A stretch of 47,585 nucleotides of DNA from an uncultured Rubrobacteraceae bacterium (GCA_902806095.1 CADCVF010000013.1:1-47585); one strand, 5' to 3'; numbered from the stretch's first letter, positions 1 to 7,621 are shown. A program made the numbers and translations. Notes: generated by a model not told the origin, from the sequence alone.

Positions 1-2
1 GC

Positions 3-305
3 AAGGGGGAGGCCCTCGCGAAAGGATCCGAGCTCGCGCCGGGCTCCGCCCTCGCTTTCACCAACGCCGACACGGGGAAGCCCGGCGTCCTGGTACGCCT
101 GGAGAGCGGGGAGTTCGCGGCGTACTCTGCCGTCTGCACGCACCAGGCCTGCACGGTCGCCCACAAGGACGGTAAGCTCGCCTGCCCGTGCCACGGCTCG
201 GTCTTCGACCCGGAGGATGGGGCTGCCGTCTTGAACGGCCCCGCGGACCGTCCCCTACCTGGGGTGGAGTTGGAGGTCAGGGAGGGCAAGGTCTTCCTTG
301 CCTAG
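3..305 (+). CDS. Rieske [2Fe-2S] protein, C-terminal part
   Basis: The frame is open from the window edge, so the start lies outside and about 100 residues are visible. Two cluster-binding boxes are clear: CTHQAC, giving one Cys and one His ligand plus the extra Cys typical of disulfide-bearing Rieske domains, and CPCHG, giving the second Cys-His pair. The order and roughly 20-residue spacing match Rieske domains of the bc1/b6f or arsenite-oxidase small-subunit type. The role should be electron transfer through a 2Fe-2S centre, probably outside the membrane, but the N-terminus that would show a Tat signal or anchor is missing. The next gene overlaps its stop codon by 8 nt if that gene's TTG start is correct. 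Family is secure; the partner complex is unknown. Confidence 0.9.
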   Translation, partial: KGEALAKGSELAPGSALAFTNADTGKPGVLVRLESGEFAAYSAVCTHQACTVAHKDGKLACPCHGSVFDPEDGAAVLNGPADRPLPGVELEVREGKVFLA

Positions 306-780
306 GGCCACGGCCCTTCCGCCGGACGCGAGGATACCCGCTGTCGAGCGCCGACCCATATCTTCTTCGGTCGGCGCCTACTTGGAAGCCATCTGGGCGG
401 CGGTCGGCACCGGCTGCGCCCCCACTAAGGAGGTCGCCGCCCGGCTCTCCGTGTCGCCGGCGTCCGTCACCAACATGTTCGCGCGCCTGCGGGCGGACGG
501 ACTGGTCGAGTACGAGCGCTACCGAGGGGCGTCCCTCACCCGCCGGGGTCACAAGGAAGCCCTGCGCTTGGTGCGCCGGCGCCGGCTCATCGAGACCTTC
601 TTGGTCGAGCGTCTCGGCTACTCGTGGCGGGACGCGCAAAAGGAACAGCGAAGAAACGGACCTTTCCCCTCCTCGGAAAGGTTCGCGGAGCGCCTGGCGG
701 AGTTCTTGGGGCACCCGGAGCGCGATCCCCACGGGCGTCCGATCCCGGGGGCCGACGGCGCCCCGGCGCGGGAGACCTAG
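298..780 (+). CDS. DtxR/MntR-like transcriptional regulator without the usual metal ligands
   Basis: This 160-residue protein matches the N-terminal two domains of DtxR/MntR regulators: an N-terminal helix (YLEAIW), a winged helix (TKEVAARLSVSPASVTN, then LRADGLVEYER), and the dimerisation helix beginning RRRRLIETFLVERLGY, ending in LGHPERDPHGRPIPG as in many relatives. Classical members carry a metal site built from His in the KHRLAE-like helix, His in VHDEA and Glu-His in the following LEH stretch. Here these positions read Arg, Gln and Asn-Gly-Pro, so the metal site looks lost while the DNA-binding part is intact. The C-terminal SH3-like domain is also absent. The start is TTG at 298, chosen because the frame is closed upstream; no other start lies before the HTH. 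Target genes are unknown. Confidence 0.8.
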   Translation: MPRATALPPDARIPAVERRPISSSVGAYLEAIWAAVGTGCAPTKEVAARLSVSPASVTNMFARLRADGLVEYERYRGASLTRRGHKEALRLVRRRRLIETFLVERLGYSWRDAQKEQRRNGPFPSSERFAERLAEFLGHPERDPHGRPIPGADGAPARET

Positions 781-905
781 TGCCTTCTCGGAGATGAGGC
801 GCCCAGCGCATCGAGCCCTGCCCGCGCTCGCGCGGCACACCGGTTCGGGCTAATCGGTGGCCGCCCACCTCGAAGAACACCTCGATCGCGCGGGTGATGC
901 GGCGC

Positions 906-1331
906 TCAGTCGTCGTTACCCTCCCCGTCTTCCTCCGCTTCCCCGAGGGTCTGCAAGCCTCGCCACAATAGCACGGGCAACATGGCGAGCGCCACCACGG
1001 ATTCGGCCCACCACCGCCCGTAGGCCACGTGGAGCCCCACGCTCAGGGGGAGCGCAGGGGAGAGGTAGGGGCAAACCCACGTAATCGCCGCGCGCTCTAC
1101 GTCGCGGACGTTCGGCATGACCCCTAGCACGCGCCCGAACGACTCGTGGCCGGTCACCAAGAAGTCGTAGCCGGGTGGGGCGGCGCCGTACTCGGCGCCG
1201 TTTATCTCCTTGTCCGCCCCGTTCACCTCGGCCAGCACGCCGCGCACGCCCGGAACGCCGCCGTGCGGTGACCCCTCGTTGCTCTCGACTACCGCGTTAG
1301 GCTCATCCGAGCATCGCTCGGCTACGTACAT
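906..1331 (-). CDS. Hypothetical protein with hydrophobic C-terminal segments
   Basis: The open frame extends to 1556, but that would run through the CHRD gene on the other strand, so the start is placed at ATG 1331, leaving 34 nt to the divergent start. The protein is about 141 residues. The N-terminal half is Gly/Asp/Glu-rich; the C-terminal half has hydrophobic stretches (around AITWVCPYLSPALPLSVGLHV and SVVALAMLPVLLW) that could be one or two membrane segments, followed by an acidic tail. I do not recognise the family and no clear ribosome binding site is seen. It may not be a real gene; the opposite strand offers only a shorter, less convincing frame. Confidence 0.4.
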   Translation of the reverse strand: MYVAERCSDEPNAVVESNEGSPHGGVPGVRGVLAEVNGADKEINGAEYGAAPPGYDFLVTGHESFGRVLGVMPNVRDVERAAITWVCPYLSPALPLSVGLHVAYGRWWAESVVALAMLPVLLWRGLQTLGEAEEDGEGNDD

Positions 1332-1365
1332 AGCGATGGAAGGCAAAACACTAAGGAGGAGGTAG

Positions 1366-1812
1366 ATGTTGGTCGGTAAGGGAAGACGTTCGTTTGCGGT
1401 GTTGGCCATATGTTTGCTCGGGGCGTTGCTGATCGCCCTGCCTGCGAGCGGGGCAACCCCACTCGCCACCCTCAAGGCGTCCTTGACGGGCGAGAAAGAG
1501 GTGCCTGGACCTGGTGACAAGGACGGCCGCGGGCACGCCATGGTCAAGGTGTTCAAGGCGAGGGTATGCTACACGCTGGAGGTCAGGAACATAAAGCCGG
1601 CCGCGGCGGCCCACATCCACCTTGGTTTTCGGGACGAGGCTGGCCCAGTAGTCGCAGAGCTCAAGGCACCAACGGACGGCTCCTCGAAGGGCTGCGTTGC
1701 GGTACCCCGGGCGCTGAGCGTTGGGCTGAAGGAGCACCCCGAGCGGTACTATGTCAACGTCCACAACAAGCCCTACCCAGATGGGGCAGTAAGGGGCCAG
1801 CTCCACAGGTAA
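1366..1812 (+). CDS. Secreted CHRD-domain protein
   Basis: The 148-residue product starts with a Sec-type signal: basic GKGRRS, a hydrophobic run, and a probable cleavage after ASGA near residue 30. The rest is a CHRD domain: LTGEKEVPGPGDKDGRGHAM, a central AAAAHIHLGFRDEAGPVV with the conserved His-x-His, and the closing NVHNKPYPDGAVRGQLHR. CHRD domains are extracellular beta-rich modules named after chordin; their molecular role in bacteria is unsettled. A strong ribosome binding site (AAGGAGG at about 1350-1357) supports this ATG. A rho-independent terminator-like hairpin follows 29 nt after the stop, so the gene is probably monocistronic. Confidence 0.85.
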   Translation: MLVGKGRRSFAVLAICLLGALLIALPASGATPLATLKASLTGEKEVPGPGDKDGRGHAMVKVFKARVCYTLEVRNIKPAAAAHIHLGFRDEAGPVVAELKAPTDGSSKGCVAVPRALSVGLKEHPERYYVNVHNKPYPDGAVRGQLHR

Positions 1813-1840
1813 GGTCGCTTCGTCGTTAGACCCACTACGC

Positions 1841-1879
1841 GGAAGGGCCGGGGTTCTTGTTAGGGACTCCGGCCTTTCC
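1841..1879 (+). terminator. Terminator-like hairpin after the CHRD gene
   Basis: An 11-bp stem (GGAAGGGCCGG at 1841-1851 against CCGGCCTTTCC at 1869-1879, one G-T pair) with a 17-nt loop is followed by a pyrimidine-rich stretch. It lies just past the CHRD stop codon and probably ends that transcript. Confidence 0.65.
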
Positions 1880-2154
1880 TCTTCTTGCCTCTATTCACTC
1901 TAGTGCGAGCGAAACTGCCTGGCATGACTTTTCTGCGAAGGGCAGGGTAGCAATCTAAGGGCATCGCCCGGATGAACGCAGTTACGGGGGCTGCGAGACT
2001 CATGAGGTGTCGTTGTTCCCTGCGAGGTGCCATACGTCCGAATGGCTGCGTGCGCGGGCGCAAAGCCACCAATGCGGGTCCCCAAATGGCTGGCCCGGCT
2101 GCTGGCCGGGCAAGGGGCTTTCTTTGAAGTTCCGGAGCTCGGCGTGTAGGGCGC
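1880..2154. other. Gene-free stretch, no coding signal seen
   Basis: No frame on either strand has recognisable protein content. The only structure noted is a 7-bp perfect hairpin (GCCCGGC at 2093-2099, loop TGCTG, GCCGGGC at 2105-2111) followed by a short T-rich run. Together with the two gene remnants that follow, this looks like a decayed interval. Confidence 0.5.
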
Positions 2155-2325
2155 TAGGCGCTCGAGCCATCGAGCCCTCCACTCGGGCGCCTCGAACGGC
2201 TCCGCGTATTAGCGGGTGTCGCGCCACATTTTGCAGTCCTTGAGCTCGACGATGGAGACGTAGTGGAAGGTCTGCCTGCAGTAGTCGGAGACGAGCTCCG
2301 CCACCCAGAGCCCCTCCTTTGACGC
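2155..2325 (-). pseudogene. Remnant of a SnoaL-like (NTF2-fold) protein gene
   Basis: Read on the minus strand, the stretch encodes WVAELVSDYCRQTFHYVSIV, then ELKDCKMWRDTR, then an in-frame TAA (plus-strand TTA at 2209-2211), then YAEPFEAPEWRARWLERL. This is the typical C-terminal part of small SnoaL-like/NTF2-fold proteins, in which a tyrosine normally continues after the arginine, so the stop interrupts a conserved block. The N-terminal half of the family is missing upstream (above about 2325), where a fragment of an unrelated gene begins on the other strand. I therefore read it as a truncated, nonsense-mutated remnant. Confidence 0.6.
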
Positions 2326-2330
2326 CGCCC

Positions 2331-2408
2331 TTCGACCTTGGCGCGGAGATACAGTGCTTCTTCAGGGATCCCGACGGCCATCTGATCGAGATCAGCCAGG
2401 CACGCTGA
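2331..2408 (+). pseudogene. C-terminal remnant of a VOC/glyoxalase-type gene
   Basis: The plus strand encodes IQCFFRDPDGHLIEISQAR followed by TGA at 2406-2408. FFRDPDGHLIEI is the hallmark end of VOC (glyoxalase/bleomycin-resistance) domains, including the metal-ligand glutamate. No upstream frame supplies the rest of the roughly 120-residue domain; the sequence immediately upstream belongs to a SnoaL-like remnant on the other strand. The two fragments meet at about 2326-2330, which looks like a rearrangement junction. Confidence 0.6.
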
Positions 2409-2478
2409 AGACGAGAGGGCGTTCTTCAAGATCCGGCAAACCTATGCACACTTTCGCCGTCACGAGGCCGCCTGGGTC

Positions 2479-2506
2479 TTGATATATAACCATATGAGAA
2501 TATAAT
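2479..2506 (+). promoter_or_regulatory. Leaderless promoter with an internal dyad, arsR operon
   Basis: TTGATA (2479-2484) and TATAAT (2501-2506) are separated by 16 nt, and the ATG of the ArsR gene starts only 7 nt after the -10 box, so transcription should begin at or next to the start codon. There is no ribosome binding site. A dyad, ATAT-N3-CATATG-N3-ATAT (2484-2503), covers the spacer and the -10 box and is a plausible autoregulatory operator. Spacing and boxes are seen directly; function is inferred. Confidence 0.7.
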
Positions 2507-2512
2507 TACTCC

Positions 2513-2863
2513 ATGGCACGAGCGGCGACGACAACGGATGCGTTCAACGCGGTGGCTGAGCCTCGGCGGCGACAGATCCTGGACATCCTCGCCGGCGGGG
2601 AGCGCCCCGTGAACGACCTGGTGCGCCTGCTCGGGGTCTCCCAGCCGCAGGTGTCCAAGCACCTGCGGGTGCTCCGAGAGGTTGGAGCGGTCGATGTGCG
2701 TGAGGAGGGAAGGCAGCGGCATTACCGGCTGAACGCCTTGGCGCTCAAGCCCATCCACGACTGGGTGAAGAACTACGAGCGTTCGTGGTCGGAGCGCTTC
2801 GATCGGTTGGATGTTGTGTTGGAGGAACTGGAGGGGGAAGGAGATGGTGGCGGTGACGAGTAG
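2513..2863 (+). CDS. ArsR-family transcriptional regulator
   Basis: This 116-residue protein has a complete ArsR winged helix: FNAVAEPRRRQILDILAGGE, then the recognition-helix region LLGVSQPQVSKHLRVLREVG, then the wing VREEGRQRHYRLN. No Cys-rich metal motif is present, so it belongs to the metal-independent ArsR group that is commonly paired with SRPBCC (AHSA1) proteins. The next gene starts inside its last codons (20-nt overlap) and is such a protein, so the two are translationally coupled. A near-consensus promoter sits directly on the start codon, with a dyad that could mediate autorepression. The ligand is unknown. Confidence 0.92.
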   Translation: MARAATTTDAFNAVAEPRRRQILDILAGGERPVNDLVRLLGVSQPQVSKHLRVLREVGAVDVREEGRQRHYRLNALALKPIHDWVKNYERSWSERFDRLDVVLEELEGEGDGGGDE

Positions 2864-3332
2864 TGGGACGGCGAAGGTGACGTTACCTGGGGACGAGCAA
2901 ATCCTCATCACGCGGGAGTTCGACGCGCCAAGGCACCTGGTGTACAAAGCGTGGACCACGCCCGAGCTGGTCAAGCGTTGGTGGAGCGGAGATCGCGGCG
3001 AGATGACGATCGCCGAGATCGATTTGCGGGTCGGCGGCGTGTGGCGATACGTTGTGGTGACGGACGGCGGATTCGAAGTCGCCTTCCACGGCGAGTACCG
3101 CGAGATCGTACCGAACGAGCGGATTGTTTCGACCGAGGTCTACGAGGGCATGCCCGCAGGCGAAGCGCTGACCACTGTGACGTTCACCGAAGTCGGCGGG
3201 CGTACGACCCTCACTGTCCTCGTTGAGCACGCAAGCAAGGAGGCCCGCGACGCTCACATCGACTCCGGGATGGAGACCGGTATGCAGGAGGGGATGGACC
3301 TGCTCGAGCAGGTCGCGGTCTCGCTTCGCTGA
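2844..3332 (+). CDS. SRPBCC / AHSA1-family ligand-binding protein
   Basis: The 162-residue product matches the activator-of-Hsp90-like (AHSA1) branch of START/SRPBCC proteins: ITREFDAPRHLVYKAWTTPELVKRWWSG near the N-terminus, DLRVGGVWRYVV in the centre, and GMQEGMDLLEQVAVSL at the end. The fold makes a hydrophobic cavity that binds small ligands. The ATG at 2844 is preceded by GGGGGAAGGAG and overlaps the arsR end; the open frame begins earlier, at 2811, but that start has no ribosome binding site. Genes of this kind next to ArsR regulators are a common pair in actinobacteria, but the substrate is rarely known. Confidence 0.88.
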   Translation: MVAVTSSGTAKVTLPGDEQILITREFDAPRHLVYKAWTTPELVKRWWSGDRGEMTIAEIDLRVGGVWRYVVVTDGGFEVAFHGEYREIVPNERIVSTEVYEGMPAGEALTTVTFTEVGGRTTLTVLVEHASKEARDAHIDSGMETGMQEGMDLLEQVAVSLR

Positions 3333-3485
3333 GCACACGTCCAGATAGCGGACCACTATCAACAAGAAGCTGAGAAGACCCGGCGGATACGAGGTCGGGT
3401 GAGATGCAGGATCAAAGGAGGACGTAATGAGCGACACCGGTCGGTGAAGGAACGTCGGCAGGCATCGCGGGAAGGAGAGACCGTC

Positions 3486-3938
3486 ATGACGGACGAGAAC
3501 AACGAAGCTCGAGGATACCAGCAGCCGGCGCCAGATCTCAAGGCGCTGGAAAGGCTGGTCGGCACCTGGGAGGTGTCAGGTGACTATGTAGAGGGAACGT
3601 CGAGCTTCGAGTGGATGGAGGGAGGCTTCTTCCTACTCCAGCGCTACGACTTCGAGGGGCCGGACGGGCAGAAGGTCGAAGGCATCGAGGTCATTGGGCA
3701 TGAGCGGCCCTTCGCTTCCGGGCCGAGCGAGGACATAAAGTCGCGCGCCTACACCAACACGGGCGACACCCTCGACTACGTCTACGAGTTGGATGGGGAC
3801 ACGCTGACCATCTGGGGCGGGGAGAAAGGCTCCCCCGCGTACTACAGGGGCACCTTCAGCGCGGACGGCGACACCCTTAGCGGGCGCTGGCATTGGCCGG
3901 GCGGCGGATACGAGGCGACCTCGACCAGGTCCGGGTAG
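3486..3938 (+). CDS. DUF1579-like (lipocalin-fold) protein
   Basis: The 150-residue protein begins, after a short polar leader, with LKALERLVGTWEVSGDYVEG, then FEWMEGGFFLLQRYDF, GIEVIGHERP, and ends with TFSADGDTLSGRWHWPGGGY. Such alternating strands with the LVGTWE opening are typical of DUF1579/lipocalin-like proteins often found beside ArsR-SRPBCC pairs. ATG at 3486 follows GGGAAGGAGAGA; an upstream in-frame start at 3399 lacks this. The gap to the preceding gene is 153 nt, so it may share the arsR transcript or have its own promoter. Biochemical role unknown. Confidence 0.75.
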   Translation: MTDENNEARGYQQPAPDLKALERLVGTWEVSGDYVEGTSSFEWMEGGFFLLQRYDFEGPDGQKVEGIEVIGHERPFASGPSEDIKSRAYTNTGDTLDYVYELDGDTLTIWGGEKGSPAYYRGTFSADGDTLSGRWHWPGGGYEATSTRSG

Positions 3939-4110
3939 GCGGGACGGCCCGGATCGGGAAAAATACGGACGAGAGGCCCAGGCGTAGCATAGCTCTAGGG
4001 CAGCCCGGCCCCACTCTTGGCGATTGCCGGTTGGGATTGGGGGGTGTCCCCGTAGACTTCTGGTACGGCTTTTCGGCCGGTCCGAAGTGGCGGAAGAGGG
4101 AGAAGAACCG

Positions 4111-4899
4111 ATGGGCAAGAGAGTGTCTTACGAGCCGGGGACGTTTTGCTGGGTGGATCTGGCGACCACCGACCCGGAAGGCGCCAGTGCCTTCTACACA
4201 AGGCTATTCGGCTGGGAGGCGGAGGACACGCAGGGCGAATCGGGAGGGATGTACACTTTGATGCATCTCGACGGTGACGAGGTCTGCGCCATCTACGATC
4301 TCGACGAGAAGCGACGAGAGCAGGGCGTCCCTTCCCACTGGCTCTCCTACGTTAGCGTCGAGAGCGCGGACGCTACCGCCTCGAGGGCGCGCGAGCTGGG
4401 CGGTGAGGTCTACGGCGAACCTTCTGAGTCCCACGCGGGTGCCCGTATGGCGGTGGTAGCCGATCCTGCCGGCGCCTCGCTTGCGGTCTGGCAGCCGGGG
4501 ACGTGGCCCGGTGCAGGACGGGTCAACGACGTTGGCTGTATGGGCTGGAACGAGCTCCAGACCCGCGATTCAGGGGCGGCGGGCGACTTCTACGGCGGGC
4601 TGTTCGGGTGGGAGACCGAACCCATCGAGGACGATGGGAATGTGGTCTACACCACGATCAAGAACGCTGGCAATCAGAACGGCGGCTTCATGCCGATGAC
4701 TGAGCAGCATGGCGACGCCCCGTCCTTCTGGCTCCCTTACTTTACGGTTCCATCGCGCGACGACGCCGTCGAGCAGGCAAAGGAGCTAGGTGGCACGTTG
4801 CTGGCCGGACCGCTCGACCTCCCTGCTGGCAAGATCGCCATCCTTGCCGATCCCCAGGGCGCCGCGTTCGCCATCTTCGAGGGCGAGACCGACGAGTAG
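4111..4899 (+). CDS. Two-domain VOC (glyoxalase-like) protein
   Basis: Two VOC domains lie in tandem in 262 residues. The first has TFCWVDLATTDPEGASAFYT, FGWEAED and VVADPAGASLAVWQPG; the second has GWNELQTRDSGAAGDFYGG, FGWETEP and ILADPQGAAFAIFEG. This layout matches the CFP30B/27-kDa antigen group of actinobacterial glyoxalase-like proteins. The metal-ligand glutamate that ends active glyoxalase strands is replaced here by hydrophobic residues (AVWQ, AIFE), so enzymatic activity of the glyoxalase I kind is doubtful. ATG 4111 follows GGAAGAGGGAGAAG. It may be the last member of the ArsR-led group. Confidence 0.85.
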   Translation: MGKRVSYEPGTFCWVDLATTDPEGASAFYTRLFGWEAEDTQGESGGMYTLMHLDGDEVCAIYDLDEKRREQGVPSHWLSYVSVESADATASRARELGGEVYGEPSESHAGARMAVVADPAGASLAVWQPGTWPGAGRVNDVGCMGWNELQTRDSGAAGDFYGGLFGWETEPIEDDGNVVYTTIKNAGNQNGGFMPMTEQHGDAPSFWLPYFTVPSRDDAVEQAKELGGTLLAGPLDLPAGKIAILADPQGAAFAIFEGETDE

Positions 4900-4948
4900 A
4901 GGCTCGTCGCCGTGCGCTGAGGCGTACCGGCAGCGATAGGTACAGGCG

Positions 4949-4954
4949 TATAAT
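4949..4954 (+). promoter_or_regulatory. Leaderless -10 box of the corA-like gene
   Basis: TATAAT lies 6 nt before the GTG start at 4961, giving a predicted transcription start on or beside the start codon. There is no ribosome binding site and no convincing -35 box. The geometry copies that upstream of the ArsR gene at 2513. Confidence 0.55.
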
Positions 4955-4960
4955 GCGGCT

Positions 4961-5929
4961 GTGATCGTAGACAATGCCATCTACGTCGACGGCCGACGCA
5001 CCGCCGGGCCAGGCACCTTGCGGGAGACCTATGAGGCCGTCCGGGATCGACGCGGGGTGGCATGGATCGGCCTCTACAAACCTACGGAAGAGGAGTTCTC
5101 GTCCGTCGCCGGTGAGTTCGGCCTGCACGGGCTGGCGGTCGAGGATGCGACGGATGCCCACCAGCGGCCCAAGCTGGAGCGATACGGTGAGACGCTCTTC
5201 GTCGTGCTCAAGCCGGCCCGTTACCTGGACGAAGAGGAGAGGGTCGAATTCGGCGAAGTACATGTCTTCGTGGGGGAAGACTTCGTGGTGACCGTGCGTC
5301 ACGGCGAGGCACCTGACCTGGGCGGGGTACGCGAGCAACTGGAGGCCGATCCTGAGCACCTTCGCAGGGGACCCGAGGCGATACTGCACGCCATCATGGA
5401 CCGTGTCGTGGACGACTACGGACCCGTGGTCGACGGCCTCGAGAACGACATCGAGGAGATAGAGGCCGAGGTCTTCGGGGGTAATCCCAGCGTGTCGCGC
5501 AGGATCTACGAGCTCTCGCGCGAGGTGATCGAATTCCAGAGGGCGACGGAGCCGCTTGGCGGTGTGCTGGGGGATATGATGCGGGATGAGACCATAGACG
5601 TCGATCCTGAGGTACGGAGGCATCTACGCGACGTCCGTGACCACGTCCTGCAGGTTGCGGAACGGCTCGCCGGCTTCCGCGAGTTGCTGCAGAGCATCCT
5701 CAGCGTGAACCTGACCCTGGCGAACCTGGCCCAGAACGAGGAGGTAAAGAAGATCTCCGCCTGGGCCGCCATCCTGTTCGCGCCCACGCTCATAGGGACG
5801 ATCTACGGGATGAACTTCACCTTCATGCCCGAGCTAGAATGGCCGCTCGGCTACCCCTTCGCCCTAGTGCTCATGGCTTTCACCTCCCTCATGCTCTACC
5901 TCATCTTCAAGCGCCGCGACTGGCTATAG
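4961..5929 (+). CDS. corA: CorA-family magnesium/divalent cation transporter
   Basis: The 322-residue protein has the CorA layout: an N-terminal cytoplasmic alpha/beta domain, a long helical stalk (roughly residues 140-260), and two C-terminal membrane helices. The signature YGMNF (Gly283-Met284-Asn285) closes the first helix and is followed by the short acidic periplasmic loop MPELEWPLGY and the second helix ending in the basic KRRDWL. GMN forms the selectivity filter of the pentameric Mg2+/Co2+ channel. The GTG start is supported by a TATAAT box 6 nt upstream, suggesting a leaderless message. No Mg2+ riboswitch could be seen because there is no leader. Confidence 0.93.
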   Translation: MIVDNAIYVDGRRTAGPGTLRETYEAVRDRRGVAWIGLYKPTEEEFSSVAGEFGLHGLAVEDATDAHQRPKLERYGETLFVVLKPARYLDEEERVEFGEVHVFVGEDFVVTVRHGEAPDLGGVREQLEADPEHLRRGPEAILHAIMDRVVDDYGPVVDGLENDIEEIEAEVFGGNPSVSRRIYELSREVIEFQRATEPLGGVLGDMMRDETIDVDPEVRRHLRDVRDHVLQVAERLAGFRELLQSILSVNLTLANLAQNEEVKKISAWAAILFAPTLIGTIYGMNFTFMPELEWPLGYPFALVLMAFTSLMLYLIFKRRDWL

Positions 5930-6056
5930 GTTCGAAAATAGCCCATTTGGGGGATGCGCCTCTTACCCTCGCACGTTAGGCTGCCTCCTGTTGTCTGAAC
6001 CGGCCGGGAGGAACTAGACTACCGGGGCGCAATCATGAGAGCGAAGGGAGACGATT

Positions 6057-7457
6057 ATGGAGACGGTGATCCAGGGCTCGACACTACAGACCTTACGTGC
6101 CGGCCTGCGCGGCACCGCGCACGCGCCTGGAGAGGAGGGCTACGAGGACGCGAGCCGGGCGTGGAACCTGGCCGCCCATCAGCAGCCCGCGCTGGTTATA
6201 GTAGCCAGGGGTGCGGCTGATGTGATTGCAGCCGTGCGTTTCGCCCGCGAAGGGGGGCTCGGTGTCGGGGTGATGGCGACGGGCCACGGCGTGGGCGCTG
6301 CCTGCGACGGTGGGGTCCTGATCAATACCTCCAACATGAGAGGCGTCAGGGTAGACCCCGTGGATAGGACGGCGAGGGTCGAGGCCGGCGCGCTGTGGCT
6401 CGACCTGATCCACGAGTCCCAGCTGCACGGCCTGGCCGGCCTCCTTGGCTCCACCTCCCACGTCGGCGTCGTCGGCTATACGATGGGCGGCGGCTTCGGA
6501 TGGCTCGGGCGCAAGTACGGCTTCAACGCCGCGAGCGTGAGGGAGGCAGACGTAGTCACCGCAGACGGCGAGCTGGTACGCGTGAGCTACGAGGAGCATC
6601 CCGACCTGTTCTGGGGCCTTGGTGGCGGAGGCGGCAACTTCGGAATCGTCACTTCCCTGAAGTTCGACCTCTACCCAATTGGGATGCTCTACGGTGGCAA
6701 CCTCATCTACCCTGTGGAGAAGGCGCCTGAGGTGCTGGATGCCTACGTCCGCTGGAGCGCTGATCTCCCTGACGAGATGACCTCGGGGGTGGCGTTCCTG
6801 AACGTCCCTCCACTGCCCGCGCTCCCCGAGCCGCTACGCGGCAAGTCCGTAATAGCCGTGCGCGGCTGCTACTGTGGGGAGTCGCCTGGTGACGGCGAGA
6901 AGCTGGTGCGGCCCTTGCGCGAGGAGCTCGGCGAGCCGATCATGGACACCTTCGGGATGATGCCGTACGCGGCGATGGACTCCATAAGCATGGACCCGGT
7001 CGATCCTATGGGGGCCCGCCAGCACTCCGAGATGCTGGGCGACCTCTCGCCCGAGGCAATCGAAACGCTCGTAGAGGTAGCCGGCGCCGGTTCCGGCTCG
7101 CCCCTGATCTTGCTCGAGATCCGACACCTCGGCGGCGCCCTGGCCCGCACCGCCGACCGCTTGAGCACCATGGGCAAGGGCGACTCCAAATTCATCATGA
7201 ACGGGATCGGACCGGCCTTCACGCCGGAGATGGCGGAAGGGGTCGTGGCTTACCTCGCCCGCGTGGCCGACGCGACACGCCCCTTCCAGACTGGCGACAC
7301 CTACGTCAACTTCATGGAGCTCGGCGGTGCGAGCACCGAGAGGGTAAAGGCAGCCTACGCGCCAGAGGACTTCGAGCGCCTCGTCGCCCTCAAGGACCGC
7401 TACGACCCACACAACATCTTCCGCTTCAACCGCAACATCGCCCCCTCGAAGGCGTAG
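6057..7457 (+). CDS. FAD-linked oxidase (PCMH/BBE family)
   Basis: This 466-residue protein carries an N-terminal PCMH-type FAD domain: PALVIVARGAADVIAAVRFA, then ATGHGVGAACDGGVLI, where the His of the GHG stretch is the usual site of covalent 8-alpha-histidyl FAD attachment, then GVVGYTMGGGFGWLGRKYG and GGGGNFGIVT. The C-terminal berberine-bridge-like tail YDPHNIFRFNRNI is intact. The second covalent site (Cys) seen in bicovalent members is replaced by Ser/Thr in GSTSHVG. Such enzymes oxidise sugars, alkaloids or small alcohols with oxygen as acceptor; the substrate cannot be told from sequence. ATG 6057 follows GAAGGGAG. A strong hairpin follows immediately, so it is probably a single-gene unit. 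Confidence 0.9.
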   Translation: METVIQGSTLQTLRAGLRGTAHAPGEEGYEDASRAWNLAAHQQPALVIVARGAADVIAAVRFAREGGLGVGVMATGHGVGAACDGGVLINTSNMRGVRVDPVDRTARVEAGALWLDLIHESQLHGLAGLLGSTSHVGVVGYTMGGGFGWLGRKYGFNAASVREADVVTADGELVRVSYEEHPDLFWGLGGGGGNFGIVTSLKFDLYPIGMLYGGNLIYPVEKAPEVLDAYVRWSADLPDEMTSGVAFLNVPPLPALPEPLRGKSVIAVRGCYCGESPGDGEKLVRPLREELGEPIMDTFGMMPYAAMDSISMDPVDPMGARQHSEMLGDLSPEAIETLVEVAGAGSGSPLILLEIRHLGGALARTADRLSTMGKGDSKFIMNGIGPAFTPEMAEGVVAYLARVADATRPFQTGDTYVNFMELGGASTERVKAAYAPEDFERLVALKDRYDPHNIFRFNRNIAPSKA

Positions 7458-7461
7458 CGCC

Positions 7462-7503
7462 AAGCGGGTAGAGGAATGGTTGGCCATTCCTCTACCCGCG
7501 CTT
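7462..7503 (+). terminator. Strong intrinsic hairpin after the flavin oxidase
   Basis: A perfect 16-bp stem (7464-7479 against 7484-7499; arms begin GCGGGTAGAGG and end CCTCTACCCGC) has a TTGG loop and starts 6 nt after the stop codon. A T-rich stretch comes only about 15 nt later, so termination efficiency is inferred, but the perfect stem is unambiguous. Confidence 0.75.
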
Positions 7504-7517
7504 GTCAGCATTTCAGC
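7504..7517 (+). repeat. Copy 1 of the 14-bp intergenic repeat
   Basis: GTCAGCATTTCAGC occurs here just after the terminator stem and recurs perfectly at 29521 and 29579, with a one-base variant at 29537. All copies lie at the ends of transcription units. No function is known to me. Confidence 0.6.
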
Positions 7518-7621
7518 ATTTTCTTTTGCTCCAGCCTGTTGCAGCTTGCCGTTCATGAGCCTGTTGGCATGGACGTAGGGCGGCCTGATACTTCTCGAAT
7601 ACTATGGACCATAAGCCTGTG

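Noticed and set aside
188-853. Long ORF covering the Rieske end and the DtxR gene in another frame
   Set aside because: It has no recognisable domain and lies entirely across two well-supported genes. GC-rich DNA gives such open frames often.
857-1084. Plus-strand ORF opposite the hypothetical gene
   Set aside because: It has no start signal, no domain and low-complexity Arg/Pro content.
1332-1556. N-terminal extension of the minus-strand hypothetical gene
   Set aside because: It would run through the CHRD gene start, whose signal peptide and ribosome binding site are clear.
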